A stretch of DNA of 64,000 nucleotides from Gordonia jinghuaiqii. GTDB lineage: Bacteria > Actinomycetota > Actinomycetes > Mycobacteriales > Mycobacteriaceae. Positions 36,669 through 45,635 of the stretch are shown here, in pieces. A model generated the notes under the pieces. That model did no database searches. It saw only the letters and a program-made list of their open reading frames with translations, and had not been told where the DNA came from. The stretch is taken from contig NZ_CP059491.1 of the NCBI RefSeq assembly GCF_014041935.1, positions 1,054,001-1,118,000 of the forward strand. The letters run 5' to 3'. Both the position numbers and the translations under genes were made by a program. Position 1 is the stretch's first letter, and the number at the start of each line of letters is the position of its first letter.

Positions 36669-38428
36669 TCCGCCGTATGGTGAGCAACCGCGCCGTACAG
36701 ATCCTCGCGGTGGTGGTCGTACTCGCAGCCGCCGCGGTGGCCTGGCTCGCGTATTCGGCGCTGAAGGTGAAGGGCGACCTGGAATCGGTGCGCACCGACG
36801 CCGGTCAGGCCAGGACGCTGATGCTCGACGGCGACCAGGCCGGCGCCCGGGCCGCGGCGGAATCGGCGGCCGCGCGGGCGGAGGACGCCTCGGAGAGGTC
36901 GCACGGCTTGCTCTGGTCGGCCGTCGCCGCGGTTCCCGCGCTCGGATCGCCGCTGAAGTCGGTGCAGCAGATGAGCGATGCGGTCGAGTCGCTGTCGGCC
37001 GACGTCCTGGTTCCGGCGGCCGACCTCGCGTCGGTCCTCGACCCCGATCAGCTGCGGACCGGTAACACGGTGAACCTCGAGCTGCTCCGCGACGCCCAGC
37101 CGGCCCTGCAGTCGGTGGCCGAGAAGTCGGCCGCCGTCGCCGAACAGGTGTCCTCGATCAACCCGAGCTGGCTCGGTGTGGTTGCCGATGCCAAGACCCA
37201 GTTGGCCGACCAGGTCGACGCCGCGGACTCGACCGTCCAGGCGACCAACATCGCCGCACAGCTGGTCCCGTCGATGCTGGGATCGACCGGGCCGAGAAAC
37301 TACTTCATGGCGTTCCAGACCCCCTCGGAAGCACGCGGAACCGGCGGTCTCGTAGGCGGATTCGCGGTGCTCAGAGCGGCAGACGGCCGCGTGACCATAC
37401 CGGAACTGGGTGCGAACTCGGAGTTCCGCGATCCGGCGACACCGACGATCAACCTGGGTCCGGAGTACGACGCGATCTACTCGTACTACAAGCCCTACAC
37501 CGACTTCCGCAACGGAAACCTCAGCGCCGACTTCACCGACGCCGCACAGATCTGGATCGCCAACTGGAGGGCGCAGACCGGCCAGCGGCTCGACGGCGCG
37601 ATCGCGCTCGACCCGATCGCGCTGAAGTATGTCCTCGAGGTCGTCGGGACGGTGACGCTGCCCGACGGTGAGAAGATCACCGCCGACAACGTCGTACCCA
37701 TCACGCTGTCCACCGCGTATCAGCGATACGCCACGGACAACGAGGCGCGAAAAGACTACTTGCAGAACATCTCGGGAGCCGTGGTGAAGAAGCTCATCAC
37801 GTCCGGGGGCAGCACGCGCAAGCTGCTCGAGGCGCTCGGGCGCGGCGTGCACGAGCGACGGATCATGGTCTACAGCACGACCGGCGAGGAACAGAAGATC
37901 CTCGAGACCACCAATCTGGGCCATCAGATCTCCGACACCACCTCGCCCTACCTGCAGGTCGCGATCGGCAACGCCTCGGGCACCAAACTCGACTACTACC
38001 TACGACGCGACATCAGTTACACGTCCGGGCCGTGCACGGGCGACACGCGCGAATCGACGATCACGGTCAAGCTCACCAACACCCTCGACACCACCGACCT
38101 CACCGACTATGTCGCCGGAGGGCTGGGCACCGACCTGTCGGTGAACAAGGGCACCAACCTCGCGAACGTCGAGTTCCTGACGACCAAGGGCGCCGTGCTC
38201 AAGGAGATGACACTCGGCGAGGGTGGTGCCTTCTACGTCGAGCAGACACTGCACGACCGGCCGTATTACTCCACGCGCGTGGGAATCCCACCGGGACAGA
38301 CCGTGACGATCACGCTGAAGATCGACGAGCCGACCACTGCGAAGGGTGAGGCCGAGGTGCCCATCCAGCCGCTGGTCGACGACCCGACAGTCAAGGTCGA
38401 TGTGCCGGCGTGCGGAGCCGAGGACTAG
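36665..38428 (+). CDS. DUF4012 domain membrane-anchored envelope protein
   Basis: A 587-residue protein with an N-terminal membrane anchor (about residues 10-33), a predicted coiled segment rich in Ala/Glu (38-80), and a large extracytoplasmic DUF4012 region. The core reads PRNYFMAFQTPSEARGTGGLVGGFAVL at about 215-240 (given in part), with a later Cys pair (GPCTGD and VPACGAED). DUF4012 proteins accompany exopolysaccharide and envelope loci in actinobacteria. The biochemical role is unknown. The ATG overlaps the phosphatase stop by 4 nt. Third and last gene of the NRPS operon. Confidence 0.85.
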   Translation: MIRRMVSNRAVQILAVVVVLAAAAVAWLAYSALKVKGDLESVRTDAGQARTLMLDGDQAGARAAAESAAARAEDASERSHGLLWSAVAAVPALGSPLKSVQQMSDAVESLSADVLVPAADLASVLDPDQLRTGNTVNLELLRDAQPALQSVAEKSAAVAEQVSSINPSWLGVVADAKTQLADQVDAADSTVQATNIAAQLVPSMLGSTGPRNYFMAFQTPSEARGTGGLVGGFAVLRAADGRVTIPELGANSEFRDPATPTINLGPEYDAIYSYYKPYTDFRNGNLSADFTDAAQIWIANWRAQTGQRLDGAIALDPIALKYVLEVVGTVTLPDGEKITADNVVPITLSTAYQRYATDNEARKDYLQNISGAVVKKLITSGGSTRKLLEALGRGVHERRIMVYSTTGEEQKILETTNLGHQISDTTSPYLQVAIGNASGTKLDYYLRRDISYTSGPCTGDTRESTITVKLTNTLDTTDLTDYVAGGLGTDLSVNKGTNLANVEFLTTKGAVLKEMTLGEGGAFYVEQTLHDRPYYSTRVGIPPGQTVTITLKIDEPTTAKGEAEVPIQPLVDDPTVKVDVPACGAED

Positions 38429-38464
38429 CCGTCGGAGGGGTCGGCGATTCCCGGGGATCTCCGT

Positions 38465-38535
38465 GAAATCGCATCCATCTCAGCGGATTCCGAGGGCAGA
38501 TTGCCCTTCGGTGGTGCTGAGGCGGACGCGATTTC
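38465..38535. repeat. Nested palindromic intergenic element, copy 1
   Basis: Three nested inverted repeats: outer GAAATCGC/GCGATTTC (38465-38472, 38528-38535), middle CTCAGC/GCTGAG (38479-38484, 38516-38521), inner CCGAGGGC/GCCCTTCGG (38490-38497, 38503-38511). The core is almost identical to the element near 55922-55963. It lies between the convergent DUF4012 and menB genes and may also terminate transcription. Confidence 0.7.
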
Positions 38536-38674
38536 CGCGTCGGTTCAGGCGAGGCGGCGCGGCGACGGTTTGCGGCGATCGGCACTCGAGCCAACGCGCA
38601 GCGGGTGCGATGCTGTTGTCCCGCGGGTGATCTCGATGCTTCTCGACCGGTAGTGCTCGACCGGTGGTGAGAGT

Positions 38675-39655
38675 TCAGTAGTAGTACGGGTAGTCGTCCC
38701 ACCGCGGATCGCGCTTCTCCAGGAACGCATCTCGCCCTTCGACGGCCTCATCGGTCATGTAGGCCAGGCGGGTGGCCTCACCGGCGAACACCTGCTGGCC
38801 CATGAGCCCGTCGTCGGTGAGGTTGAAGGCGAACTTCAGCATGCGCTGTGCCGTCGGCGACTTGCCGTTGATCTTCCGCGCCCACTCGATGGCGGTCGTC
38901 TCCAGATCTGCGTGCGGCGCAACGCGGTTGACCGCGCCCATGCGGTGCATGGTGTCGGCGTCATAGGCCTCACCGAGGAAGAAGATCTCGCGGGCGAACT
39001 TCTGGCCGACCTGCTTGGCGAGGTAGGCGCTGCCGTAACCGGCGTCGAACGAACCCACGTCGGCGTCGGTCTGCTTGAACCGGGCGTGTTCGGCCGAGGC
39101 GAGGGTGAGGTCGCACACCACATGCAGCGAATGGCCGCCGCCGGCCGCCCAGCCGTTGACCACCGCGATGACGACCTTGGGCATCGTGCGGATGAGGCGC
39201 TGGACCTCCAGGATGTGCAGGCGCCCGCCCTCGGCCTTCACCCGTGCGGCGTCGACGGTGTCGGCACCCGCGCCGGCGACGTCGGAATCATGGCTGGTGG
39301 CGTACTGGTAGCCGGAACGGCCGCGGATGCGCTGGTCGCCGCCGCTGCAGAACGCCCACCCGCCGTCCTTGGGGCTCGGTCCGTTGCCGGTGAGCAGGAT
39401 GGTGCCCACATCGGGGCTGCGGCGAGCGTGGTCGAGGACTCGGTACAGCTCGTCGACGGTGTGCGGCCGGAACGCGTTGCGGACCTCGGGCCGGTCGAAG
39501 GCGATCCGCACGATGCCGTACTCGCGGCCCTGGCCCGCGTGGCGGTGATAGGTGATGTCGGTGAGGTCGGCGAATCCCGGCACGTCGACCCACTGCGACG
39601 GATCGAACGGCTGCGGCTGGTCAGCGGTGGTCTCGGTGTCGGGCGTCGCACTCAT
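38675..39655 (-). CDS. menB: 1,4-dihydroxy-2-naphthoyl-CoA synthase
   Basis: MenB (326 residues) closes the second ring by cyclising o-succinylbenzoyl-CoA. Crotonase-fold motifs include YGIVRIAFDRPEVRNAFRP, the oxyanion segment CSGGDQRIRG, VNGWAAGGGHSLHVVCDLT, and DVGSFDAGYGSAYLA with the catalytic Asp/Tyr region. The C-terminus DYPYYY is typical of MenB. It corresponds to Rv0548c. ATG 39655 has TAGGCT 6 nt upstream, so the mRNA is probably leaderless. Confidence 0.96.
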   Translation of the reverse strand: MSATPDTETTADQPQPFDPSQWVDVPGFADLTDITYHRHAGQGREYGIVRIAFDRPEVRNAFRPHTVDELYRVLDHARRSPDVGTILLTGNGPSPKDGGWAFCSGGDQRIRGRSGYQYATSHDSDVAGAGADTVDAARVKAEGGRLHILEVQRLIRTMPKVVIAVVNGWAAGGGHSLHVVCDLTLASAEHARFKQTDADVGSFDAGYGSAYLAKQVGQKFAREIFFLGEAYDADTMHRMGAVNRVAPHADLETTAIEWARKINGKSPTAQRMLKFAFNLTDDGLMGQQVFAGEATRLAYMTDEAVEGRDAFLEKRDPRWDDYPYYY

Positions 39656-39661
39656 GCGCTC

Positions 39662-39667
39662 AGCCTA
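39662..39667 (-). promoter_or_regulatory. Leaderless -10 box for menB
   Basis: On the minus strand TAGGCT lies 6 nt before the menB ATG at 39655. Confidence 0.6.
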
Positions 39668-39855
39668 ATCGCGGGCCGGTGCGAACCGACGGTCGGGCGA
39701 TGGGGTGCACGGGCGGAGCCGCAAGGCCGCGCGAATGCGCATTTGGTCACGATGACGGCACGAATTGGGCGCAGATCACTGCCGATTCGCCGTTGAGCTG
39801 CCGAACTTACCTCGAACATCACCAGAATCTCAGTTTTGGGTGGTTAGCTGTCCTC

Positions 39856-40098
39856 ATGGCTGTATGGGGGTGGATTCTGGTCATCGGGGGTGGCTGGTGC
39901 GTGTTGTCGGTGGTGATCGCCGTCGTTATCGGGCGAGCGGTCAAGATCCGTGACGAGAAGGAGCGCGGGCCGCGCGGGGTTCCGGACTATGTCCCGGATT
40001 CGACGCGACGCCTGGCCCGCGGTGCGGTGTGTGTGGACCTCGCCGATCACCGGCGGGCCGATGGCGCGAACGACGACACGCACCGAAGTGGGGCCTGA
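39856..40098 (+). CDS. Small single-pass membrane protein, unknown function
   Basis: An 80-residue protein starting MAVWGWILVIGGGW, with one N-terminal membrane helix (residues 3-28), a basic junction (GRAVKIRDEKERG) and a hydrophilic tail. I do not recognise a family. The frame continues upstream to 39679 without recognisable protein features, so ATG 39856 is preferred. It is encoded between divergent menB and a thioesterase gene in the same direction. Support comes from the coherent membrane-anchor profile. Confidence 0.5.
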   Translation: MAVWGWILVIGGGWCVLSVVIAVVIGRAVKIRDEKERGPRGVPDYVPDSTRRLARGAVCVDLADHRRADGANDDTHRSGA

Positions 40099-40184
40099 CC
40101 GGACCCAGGAGCCGCCATGCCACCTGCCGGCGGCGGACCGGCCCCGCGGGGCTCCCTCGCCACTGGCTGATCCCGGGCTTCTTA

Positions 40185-40190
40185 TACGGT
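40185..40190 (+). promoter_or_regulatory. Leaderless -10 box for thioesterase gene
   Basis: TACGGT lies 6 nt before GTG 40197. Confidence 0.55.
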
Positions 40191-40196
40191 TGCCGG

Positions 40197-40847
40197 GTGA
40201 GTGATGCAAACGATCGCGCTGTCGAGACCGTCGAAGAAGACCCCCACGAAGGTGGCTTCCGGGCGCACACGGCGATCACCACCGAGCGCGGTGGCCCGAG
40301 GTACGGCGAGTTCAGCGAGCAGGTCCGGTTGCTCATGGACAACGCGCGCTACGCCTGCCCCGACGATTCGGAGGTGGCCGAACTCATCGACCATCTGACC
40401 GCCGTCAACGAGCGGCTCGCGAAGGCCCGGATCGACGAATGGCAGTCGCCCGCGGGTACGCGCATCGACCTCCCGTCACGCGGCAACATCACGCTGCCGC
40501 CGTATGAGGTGACCGAGGTGACCGACGCCGGTGTCGTCGCCGAGCTGACGTTCCGCGACTTCCACCTCGGCGGCAACAACGCCGCCCACGGCGGGCACGT
40601 CGCGGTCGCCTTCGACGACGTCGGTGGATTCGCCTCGGCCGTTGCGGTGCAGCACGTCAGCCGTACCGCCTACCTCAACGTGCAGTACCGCTCGATCACC
40701 CCGCTGAACAAGCCGCTGCGCATCAGCGCCTGGGCGGAGAAGGTCGACGGCCGCAAGGTGTTCATCAAGGGCACCCTGCACGACGGCGACCGGCTCTGCG
40801 CCGAGATGGACGCGCTGTTCATCAAGCTCAACCCCGGCCAGGCCTAG
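40197..40847 (+). CDS. PaaI-family hot-dog thioesterase
   Basis: A 216-residue protein whose C-terminal two-thirds is a hot-dog fold. The signature GGNNAAHGGHVAVAFDDVGG (about residues 125-144) matches the PaaI/YdiI helix region, with later strands RTAYLNVQYRSITPLNKPL and KVFIKGTLHDGDRL. It probably hydrolyses an acyl-CoA. Proximity to menB raises the possibility of 1,4-dihydroxy-2-naphthoyl-CoA hydrolysis, but the similarity does not prove it. GTG 40197, with TACGGT 6 nt before it, is preferred over the longer frame from 40029. Confidence 0.8.
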   Translation: MSDANDRAVETVEEDPHEGGFRAHTAITTERGGPRYGEFSEQVRLLMDNARYACPDDSEVAELIDHLTAVNERLAKARIDEWQSPAGTRIDLPSRGNITLPPYEVTEVTDAGVVAELTFRDFHLGGNNAAHGGHVAVAFDDVGGFASAVAVQHVSRTAYLNVQYRSITPLNKPLRISAWAEKVDGRKVFIKGTLHDGDRLCAEMDALFIKLNPGQA

Positions 40848-40883
40848 AGGTCTGGGAGTCCCGCGGTCCGGCAACACACCTCC

Positions 40884-43016
40884 TCAGAAGGTGATGCGCC
40901 GGCTCACATCCACGGGAACACTCGTCCGCGACAGGCGCAGCACGATCGTCGGCGCCTCGTCGTCGCCGAGCGGCCAGAGCTCACCGGTCTCGCGACGCAG
41001 TCCGGCGAGTTCGTCGCCGCGATTGCTCGACAGCGTGCGGGCGGTCTCGTCGTCGAGGGCGTAGAGGAACGTCGGCGTCATCGGGTGGACGGCGTAACCG
41101 AGCCGTTCGGCGGTCACCCAGAGCTGTTCGGCAACGAGACCGGCCCGTAGGTAGTCGGCGGGTGCCGTCCCACGCTGGGCGAGGAGCAGGATCGCCGACG
41201 ACGACGAGACCCGCTTGGCGGCGTCCGCGCCGAGCGCTTCGCCGCCACCCCACTCGTCGAGCAACGCCATCACGTCGGCCCGGCGCAGTACGTCGAGCAT
41301 GCCGGCCATCGCCGGGGGCAGATCGAGCGAGGCGACGGCGATGCCTTCCGGTGCGGCCGGATCGGTGGTCAGCTCCTGGAACATCTCGCGGTGCAGCTCG
41401 GGGGTCAGGAACCGCGCACGGTCCGAGCGGGAGATGATCGATGCGTAACGCGCGATCTCGTCGCGATCGGTGAGAGCCAACAGCCGGGTGGTGTCGGTGC
41501 CGGCGACGTCCTGCAGGCTCGCGAGTTCGACGGCCGACGGCTGCGACGCGTCGCCGTTGCCGCGTCGCGTACTCCGCGCGAGCAGAGCACCGAGCTCCGC
41601 CTCGGCCTCGGGGGAGCGGGTCCCGGTCCCGATCCCCTTGAGCAGGACTTTCCCGGCGAGCGAAGTCTCGTCGCCGGAGATCTCGACGTCGTCGAGGACA
41701 CCGCGGCTCGCTGCGGCGACCCGCGCGTTGAACAGGGCGGCACCCACGGCGACCGCCGAGGCCCGATGACCGACGTCGAGCGTCGAGGTCCGGGCGGGGT
41801 CGAGGGTGATCGTCACCGCGTCGTCGTCGGCGGTGATCCGCCACGGTTGCTGGTTGCCCGCCGACGGTGCCCGGGTCGCGGCATGGACGATGAGTTCACG
41901 GTCGGTCATCTCCGCGATCGCGTTCTCCGGCGTGGGCACGACGACGGTGCCGGTGGCCGCGTCGTCCGCGGAGGTGCCGGTCGTCCCGGAGGTACTCGCC
42001 GCGACGAACGGATCCTCGAGGCCGTCGAGCCAGCGGTCACGGTCGAAGCGCACTCGGCCCGAGGGCAACGGCCTGCCCTGCACCAGTCGCCGGACCGCAG
42101 CGGCGACCGTCGCACCGCCGAGCAGGACATCGCCTGCAAGCTGTGGCCACGCGGTGACCGTGTGGTCGAGTTCGATGGCCGAGGCTGCCATCGCCGCGGT
42201 CACCTTGGCCGGTTCCAGCACTTTCACCGCGAGGGGGGTGAGCTGTGCGCGGCTGAGGCCGACGAGGTCCTCGACGGAGAGATCACCGGCGAGGCCGTGG
42301 AAGAGGGGTCGCTGGGGTTCCAGATCGAATCTCTCGACGTCGAGGGTTCCGCCGTCGCTCGTTTCCATCAGAACCGGGATACCCAGAGATCGGCACTTCT
42401 CGCGGACCATAACCTTGACATCGAACGAATCGCATTCTTCGACAACGAGATCGAGTCCGGTGAGGAACTGATCGATGTTCTCGGTTGTAATGCCATCCGG
42501 AAAGACCGCGGTGGTCAGATAGGGATCGATTTCTGCAATCCGCCTGGAGGCGACCACGGCTTTGTTGGAATCGATATCCATCAGCGTCGCTGGAATTCGA
42601 TTCATATTTGTCAGTTCGAGATCATCGAAATCGGCGAGGCGCAATTCGCCGGCGAGACCTTCGAGTGCGAGGGTGAGAGATATCGCGTGGCCTACACTCA
42701 GCCCGACGACACCGATCCGTAGGTTACCGGCGGCTTCGAGCTGGGTACACGTGATCTTGTGTCGGTTGCGGTCAAGTCGGAGTCGACGGAAAGCGAGCGG
42801 TCCGGGGATCTTCACGACGGTCTTGCGCCACGGGAAGTGCACAAACCGGGGCGGCTCGTCGCGCAGCGTGGCCTCGACCGCCGGGAGCAGCTCGTCGAGC
42901 GCCCGAGACGTTTGCGGCGTGATGTCGGACACAATCACGGTCGGATCGTCGGTGAGCAGAGCCGGGAGTTCGGCCTGCGGGTAGACGGTTGCAGCAGTTG
43001 CCGGCGAGGTGTGCAT
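40884..43016 (-). CDS. ThiF/E1-like adenylyltransferase fused to nitroreductase (Rv1355c-like)
   Basis: A 710-residue two-domain protein. The N-terminal half (about residues 75-330) is an E1/ThiF Rossmann domain, with LRIGVVGLSVGHAIS, then LADFDDLELTNMNR, KAVVASRRI and VEECDSFDVKVMVRE. Linker residues 330-380 are Thr/Ala-rich. The C-terminal half (380-690) is a nitroreductase fold, with ATRAPSAGNQQPWR and later AQRGTAPADYLRAG. M. tuberculosis Rv1355c (annotated moeY) has the same architecture and also lies near c-di-GMP genes. The reaction is unknown: E1 domains adenylate a carboxyl group and nitroreductases use FMN. I chose ATG 43016 over GTG 43055 because it is the first ATG. Confidence 0.85.
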   Translation of the reverse strand: MHTSPATAATVYPQAELPALLTDDPTVIVSDITPQTSRALDELLPAVEATLRDEPPRFVHFPWRKTVVKIPGPLAFRRLRLDRNRHKITCTQLEAAGNLRIGVVGLSVGHAISLTLALEGLAGELRLADFDDLELTNMNRIPATLMDIDSNKAVVASRRIAEIDPYLTTAVFPDGITTENIDQFLTGLDLVVEECDSFDVKVMVREKCRSLGIPVLMETSDGGTLDVERFDLEPQRPLFHGLAGDLSVEDLVGLSRAQLTPLAVKVLEPAKVTAAMAASAIELDHTVTAWPQLAGDVLLGGATVAAAVRRLVQGRPLPSGRVRFDRDRWLDGLEDPFVAASTSGTTGTSADDAATGTVVVPTPENAIAEMTDRELIVHAATRAPSAGNQQPWRITADDDAVTITLDPARTSTLDVGHRASAVAVGAALFNARVAAASRGVLDDVEISGDETSLAGKVLLKGIGTGTRSPEAEAELGALLARSTRRGNGDASQPSAVELASLQDVAGTDTTRLLALTDRDEIARYASIISRSDRARFLTPELHREMFQELTTDPAAPEGIAVASLDLPPAMAGMLDVLRRADVMALLDEWGGGEALGADAAKRVSSSSAILLLAQRGTAPADYLRAGLVAEQLWVTAERLGYAVHPMTPTFLYALDDETARTLSSNRGDELAGLRRETGELWPLGDDEAPTIVLRLSRTSVPVDVSRRITF

Positions 43017-43188
43017 ACAAGCATGGTGGCGCACCCGATTGCGCGGTGCCAACACGGCAATGCACCGGATCTACATAAGAAAGTGCGCTTGAGGCAGTGC
43101 ACAAATGTGTCAATGTGGCAGCATTACACGCGGGGTCAGGGGAGATCTCGTCTCTAAATTTCCTATTTCCGGAAGGCAGAATACTGCG

Positions 43189-43950
43189 ATGAATACGATC
43201 ACCACTACCGACGATGTGGTCCGCACCGGCACGCTGCGATCGGTCGCACCAGAGACCGGCACCGCGTATTCGGTGGTGGCCGCGAGCCCGCGCCGCGAGC
43301 CGGATCTGTGGCACGAGTACCTCTCGGGAGCCGACGCCTCCTACCACCGGCACGGATGCGCCGCCGCGCTCGAGTACGACGAGGTCGTCACCGGAGTGGG
43401 CACCGCGCTGTTCTACGCCGTCCTCGACCAGACCGGCAAAGTTGTCGGTGGCCTGCGGGTACAGCCCCGTTTCGACGCTGCGGCACAGTCGCACGCGCTG
43501 GTCGAGTGGGCCGGTCAGCCGGGTCAGGTCCAGCTGGTCAACGCGATCGAAGAGCGGCTCGCGGGTGGCATCGTCGAGGTCAAGACGGCGTGGGTGGACG
43601 AACGTTCACCGATCGCCGCCACCGTCGCCGGGCAGCTCTCGCGGCTGGGCCTGGTGATCATGGAGATGGCGGGCGTCGACCACATGATGGCGACCGCGGC
43701 CGATCACGTGCTCCGGCGCTGGCAGTCCGGCGGCGGACGCGTCGACGAGTCGGTGTCCCCGACCCCGTTCCCGGACGAGCGGTACCGTACTCGGCTCATG
43801 TGGTGGGACCGTGCCCGCCTGACCGAGCACACCTCGCCCGAGACGTGGCGCCGGATGCGCGACGAGGCCGACGCGCTGCAGTCCGATGCGAAGACTCACC
43901 GGCCGCTGGTGCGGGTCTCGATCTCGACGAAGTCGGCCGGACGCCGATAG
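43189..43950 (+). CDS. Putative GNAT-fold N-acyltransferase beside ThiF gene
   Basis: A 253-residue protein without a clear family assignment from reading alone. The central part (about residues 40-190) resembles GNAT or autoinducer-synthase folds: ALFYAVLDQTGKVVGGLRVQPRF as strand-turn-strand (given in part), then LVIMEMAGVDHMM and PFPDERYRTRLMWWDR. No signal peptide or membrane helix is present. It is divergent from the ThiF-nitroreductase gene with a 172-bp gap, and its last 55 nt overlap the convergent GGDEF gene. A small-molecule acylating role is an inference. ATG 43189 is preferred over the longer frame from 43105. Confidence 0.45.
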   Translation: MNTITTTDDVVRTGTLRSVAPETGTAYSVVAASPRREPDLWHEYLSGADASYHRHGCAAALEYDEVVTGVGTALFYAVLDQTGKVVGGLRVQPRFDAAAQSHALVEWAGQPGQVQLVNAIEERLAGGIVEVKTAWVDERSPIAATVAGQLSRLGLVIMEMAGVDHMMATAADHVLRRWQSGGGRVDESVSPTPFPDERYRTRLMWWDRARLTEHTSPETWRRMRDEADALQSDAKTHRPLVRVSISTKSAGRR

Positions 43951-45260
43951 AAGACCTCGTACAGGCTTGCCGACGGTGGTGACGCCGTCCGCTCGGCATC
44001 GGCCGCGTGGGCACTGGGGGCGCCGTCGTTCCACATGACGGCGTCGACCGAGGTGATCACCGTGGTGTCGCGGCCCTTTTCTTTGGCTTGGTACACGCAC
44101 TCGTCGGCGCTGCCGAGCAGGTTGCCGATCACGTCGTCGGTGGAGTAGGCGATGTCGAGAGGTGTGCCCACCGGGTGGTCCCTGGCGGCGAGCAGCGGCG
44201 CGCAGACACCGCCGACGCTCACGGTGACCGGGGCCGCCGCCGCGACCGCGGCGCGGAGTCGTTCGGCACAGAGCCACAGTTCGTCCTCGTCGTGCACGAC
44301 GTGGAACATCAGGAATTCCTCGCCGCCGTAGCGGCACACCTCGGAACCGACCGGGGCGTGTTCGCGGATCGCCGCCGATGCGCTGAGCAGCACGCCGTCG
44401 CCGGCGAGGTGGCCGTACTGGTCGTTGATCTTCTTGAAGTGGTCGACGTCGAGGAGCAGGATGCCGATCCGGCCGGTGGACGAACGGGCCGCCGACAGCA
44501 GCTGGGAGGCGCGGATCAGGAATCCGCGGCGGTTCAGCAGTCCGGTCAACGGGTCGATACCGACCAGCCGCGTCTGCTGGTCGAGCACCGCCTCCATGGA
44601 CTTGCGCAGGGCGACGACGAGGAACACGGGCACGACGATGAGTCCCGCCATCGAACCGAAGCTGATCAGGAACTCCGGACCGGTGCCGGTGGTGAAACCC
44701 AGGACTATCGCGCTGCAGACCACCGCGAGAGTCAGGTGGGACAGGATCATCTTGTGCGTCGCGGAGATCGCGCCGATGGCGGGGACGACGGCCACGATCG
44801 CCAGGACCAGGGCCGACGAGCGCGGGGACGCGAGGATCATCGAGGTGCCGCCGATGCCGATGATCCCGAGACCGCCCAGGAGAGCGAATTCGACGTCGGA
44901 GAGCCGGGCCCGGATCGTGGTGACGACGAATACGACGGCGATGAACGACCAGATGATGAGCAGAACCGGCATGCCGCCCGGATAAAGGGTGTCCGGCGCC
45001 AGCAGACTGATGACCGGGAGCGGCAGCACTCCGCCGGTGCTGATCAGCGTGGCCATCGACCGCGCGTCGTAACGGCGGAGCACCCTCCTGATCAAGCCCA
45101 TGTATCGGAACCGCTTTCCGTCGGCGGCCGACGGGTCAGCCGCGAGGTTGTCGAACTGTCGAATTTCTGCAGCTGAGTTGTCATAGGTGAAATCGAAGGC
45201 TTTGGAAACCAACCTACTCCCAGGCAATGGATGTACCTTACCAGCAGTTTTGTGGCCCAC
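43896..45260 (-). CDS. Membrane GGDEF-domain diguanylate cyclase
   Basis: A 454-residue enzyme predicted to make cyclic di-GMP. About six membrane helices lie between residues 70 and 225, followed by a GGDEF domain with DPLTGLLNRRGF, then LLLDVDHFKKINDQYGH and the active-site RYGGEEF, all intact. No RxxD inhibitory site precedes GGEEF, so product inhibition may be absent. A cytoplasmic tail of about 45 residues follows. The start is uncertain: GTG 45260 gives the longest product, TTG 45212 has a purine-rich Shine-Dalgarno, and ATG 45101 starts just before the helices. The 3' end overlaps the convergent acyltransferase gene by 55 nt. Confidence 0.92.
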   Translation of the reverse strand: MGHKTAGKVHPLPGSRLVSKAFDFTYDNSAAEIRQFDNLAADPSAADGKRFRYMGLIRRVLRRYDARSMATLISTGGVLPLPVISLLAPDTLYPGGMPVLLIIWSFIAVVFVVTTIRARLSDVEFALLGGLGIIGIGGTSMILASPRSSALVLAIVAVVPAIGAISATHKMILSHLTLAVVCSAIVLGFTTGTGPEFLISFGSMAGLIVVPVFLVVALRKSMEAVLDQQTRLVGIDPLTGLLNRRGFLIRASQLLSAARSSTGRIGILLLDVDHFKKINDQYGHLAGDGVLLSASAAIREHAPVGSEVCRYGGEEFLMFHVVHDEDELWLCAERLRAAVAAAAPVTVSVGGVCAPLLAARDHPVGTPLDIAYSTDDVIGNLLGSADECVYQAKEKGRDTTVITSVDAVMWNDGAPSAHAADAERTASPPSASLYEVFYRRPADFVEIETRTSGR

Positions 45261-45635
45261 CAGGGAATCGTTAGCCGTGCTGTCATCACCGAAATGAAAC
45301 TGTGTTCCGCAACTAATCGGGGATAAGGGAGAAGTTGTCGTTCGCGTCGCGAGTTAATCGATTCTCCGGGGTGTCGCGCAGGTCCCGGCTCGTCACGACG
45401 GGTTAAACCAACAAACAACGCAGACGTCGCGGCGACTTCAGGTATTGGTGCGTTTACGGCAAACCGCCACGCCGCATCACTAATGTGAGAACGGTCATAT
45501 CGGTCACTGCGGCGCTGAGCCTTGCCGACTGTTCTGCGACCGAAATGTGCCGGTTCCGGGTACAGTGCCCCCGGGGGATTGACTGCGGCGTTCGATGTTC
45601 GCCGCCCGGGGGGATCGGACGCAGCGCGTGAAGAA
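45261..45635. other. Divergent intergenic region between GGDEF and EAL genes
   Basis: About 375 bp, relatively A/T-rich, carrying the promoters of the divergent GGDEF and EAL genes. A TACAGT hexamer at 45561-45566 could be the -10 box of the EAL gene. No gene is supported here. Confidence 0.5.

Noticed and set aside
43189..43950. Classical homoserine-lactone synthase
   Set aside because: Some GNAT-like strands fit, but the invariant residues of LuxI proteins could not be matched, so only a tentative acyltransferase call is given.
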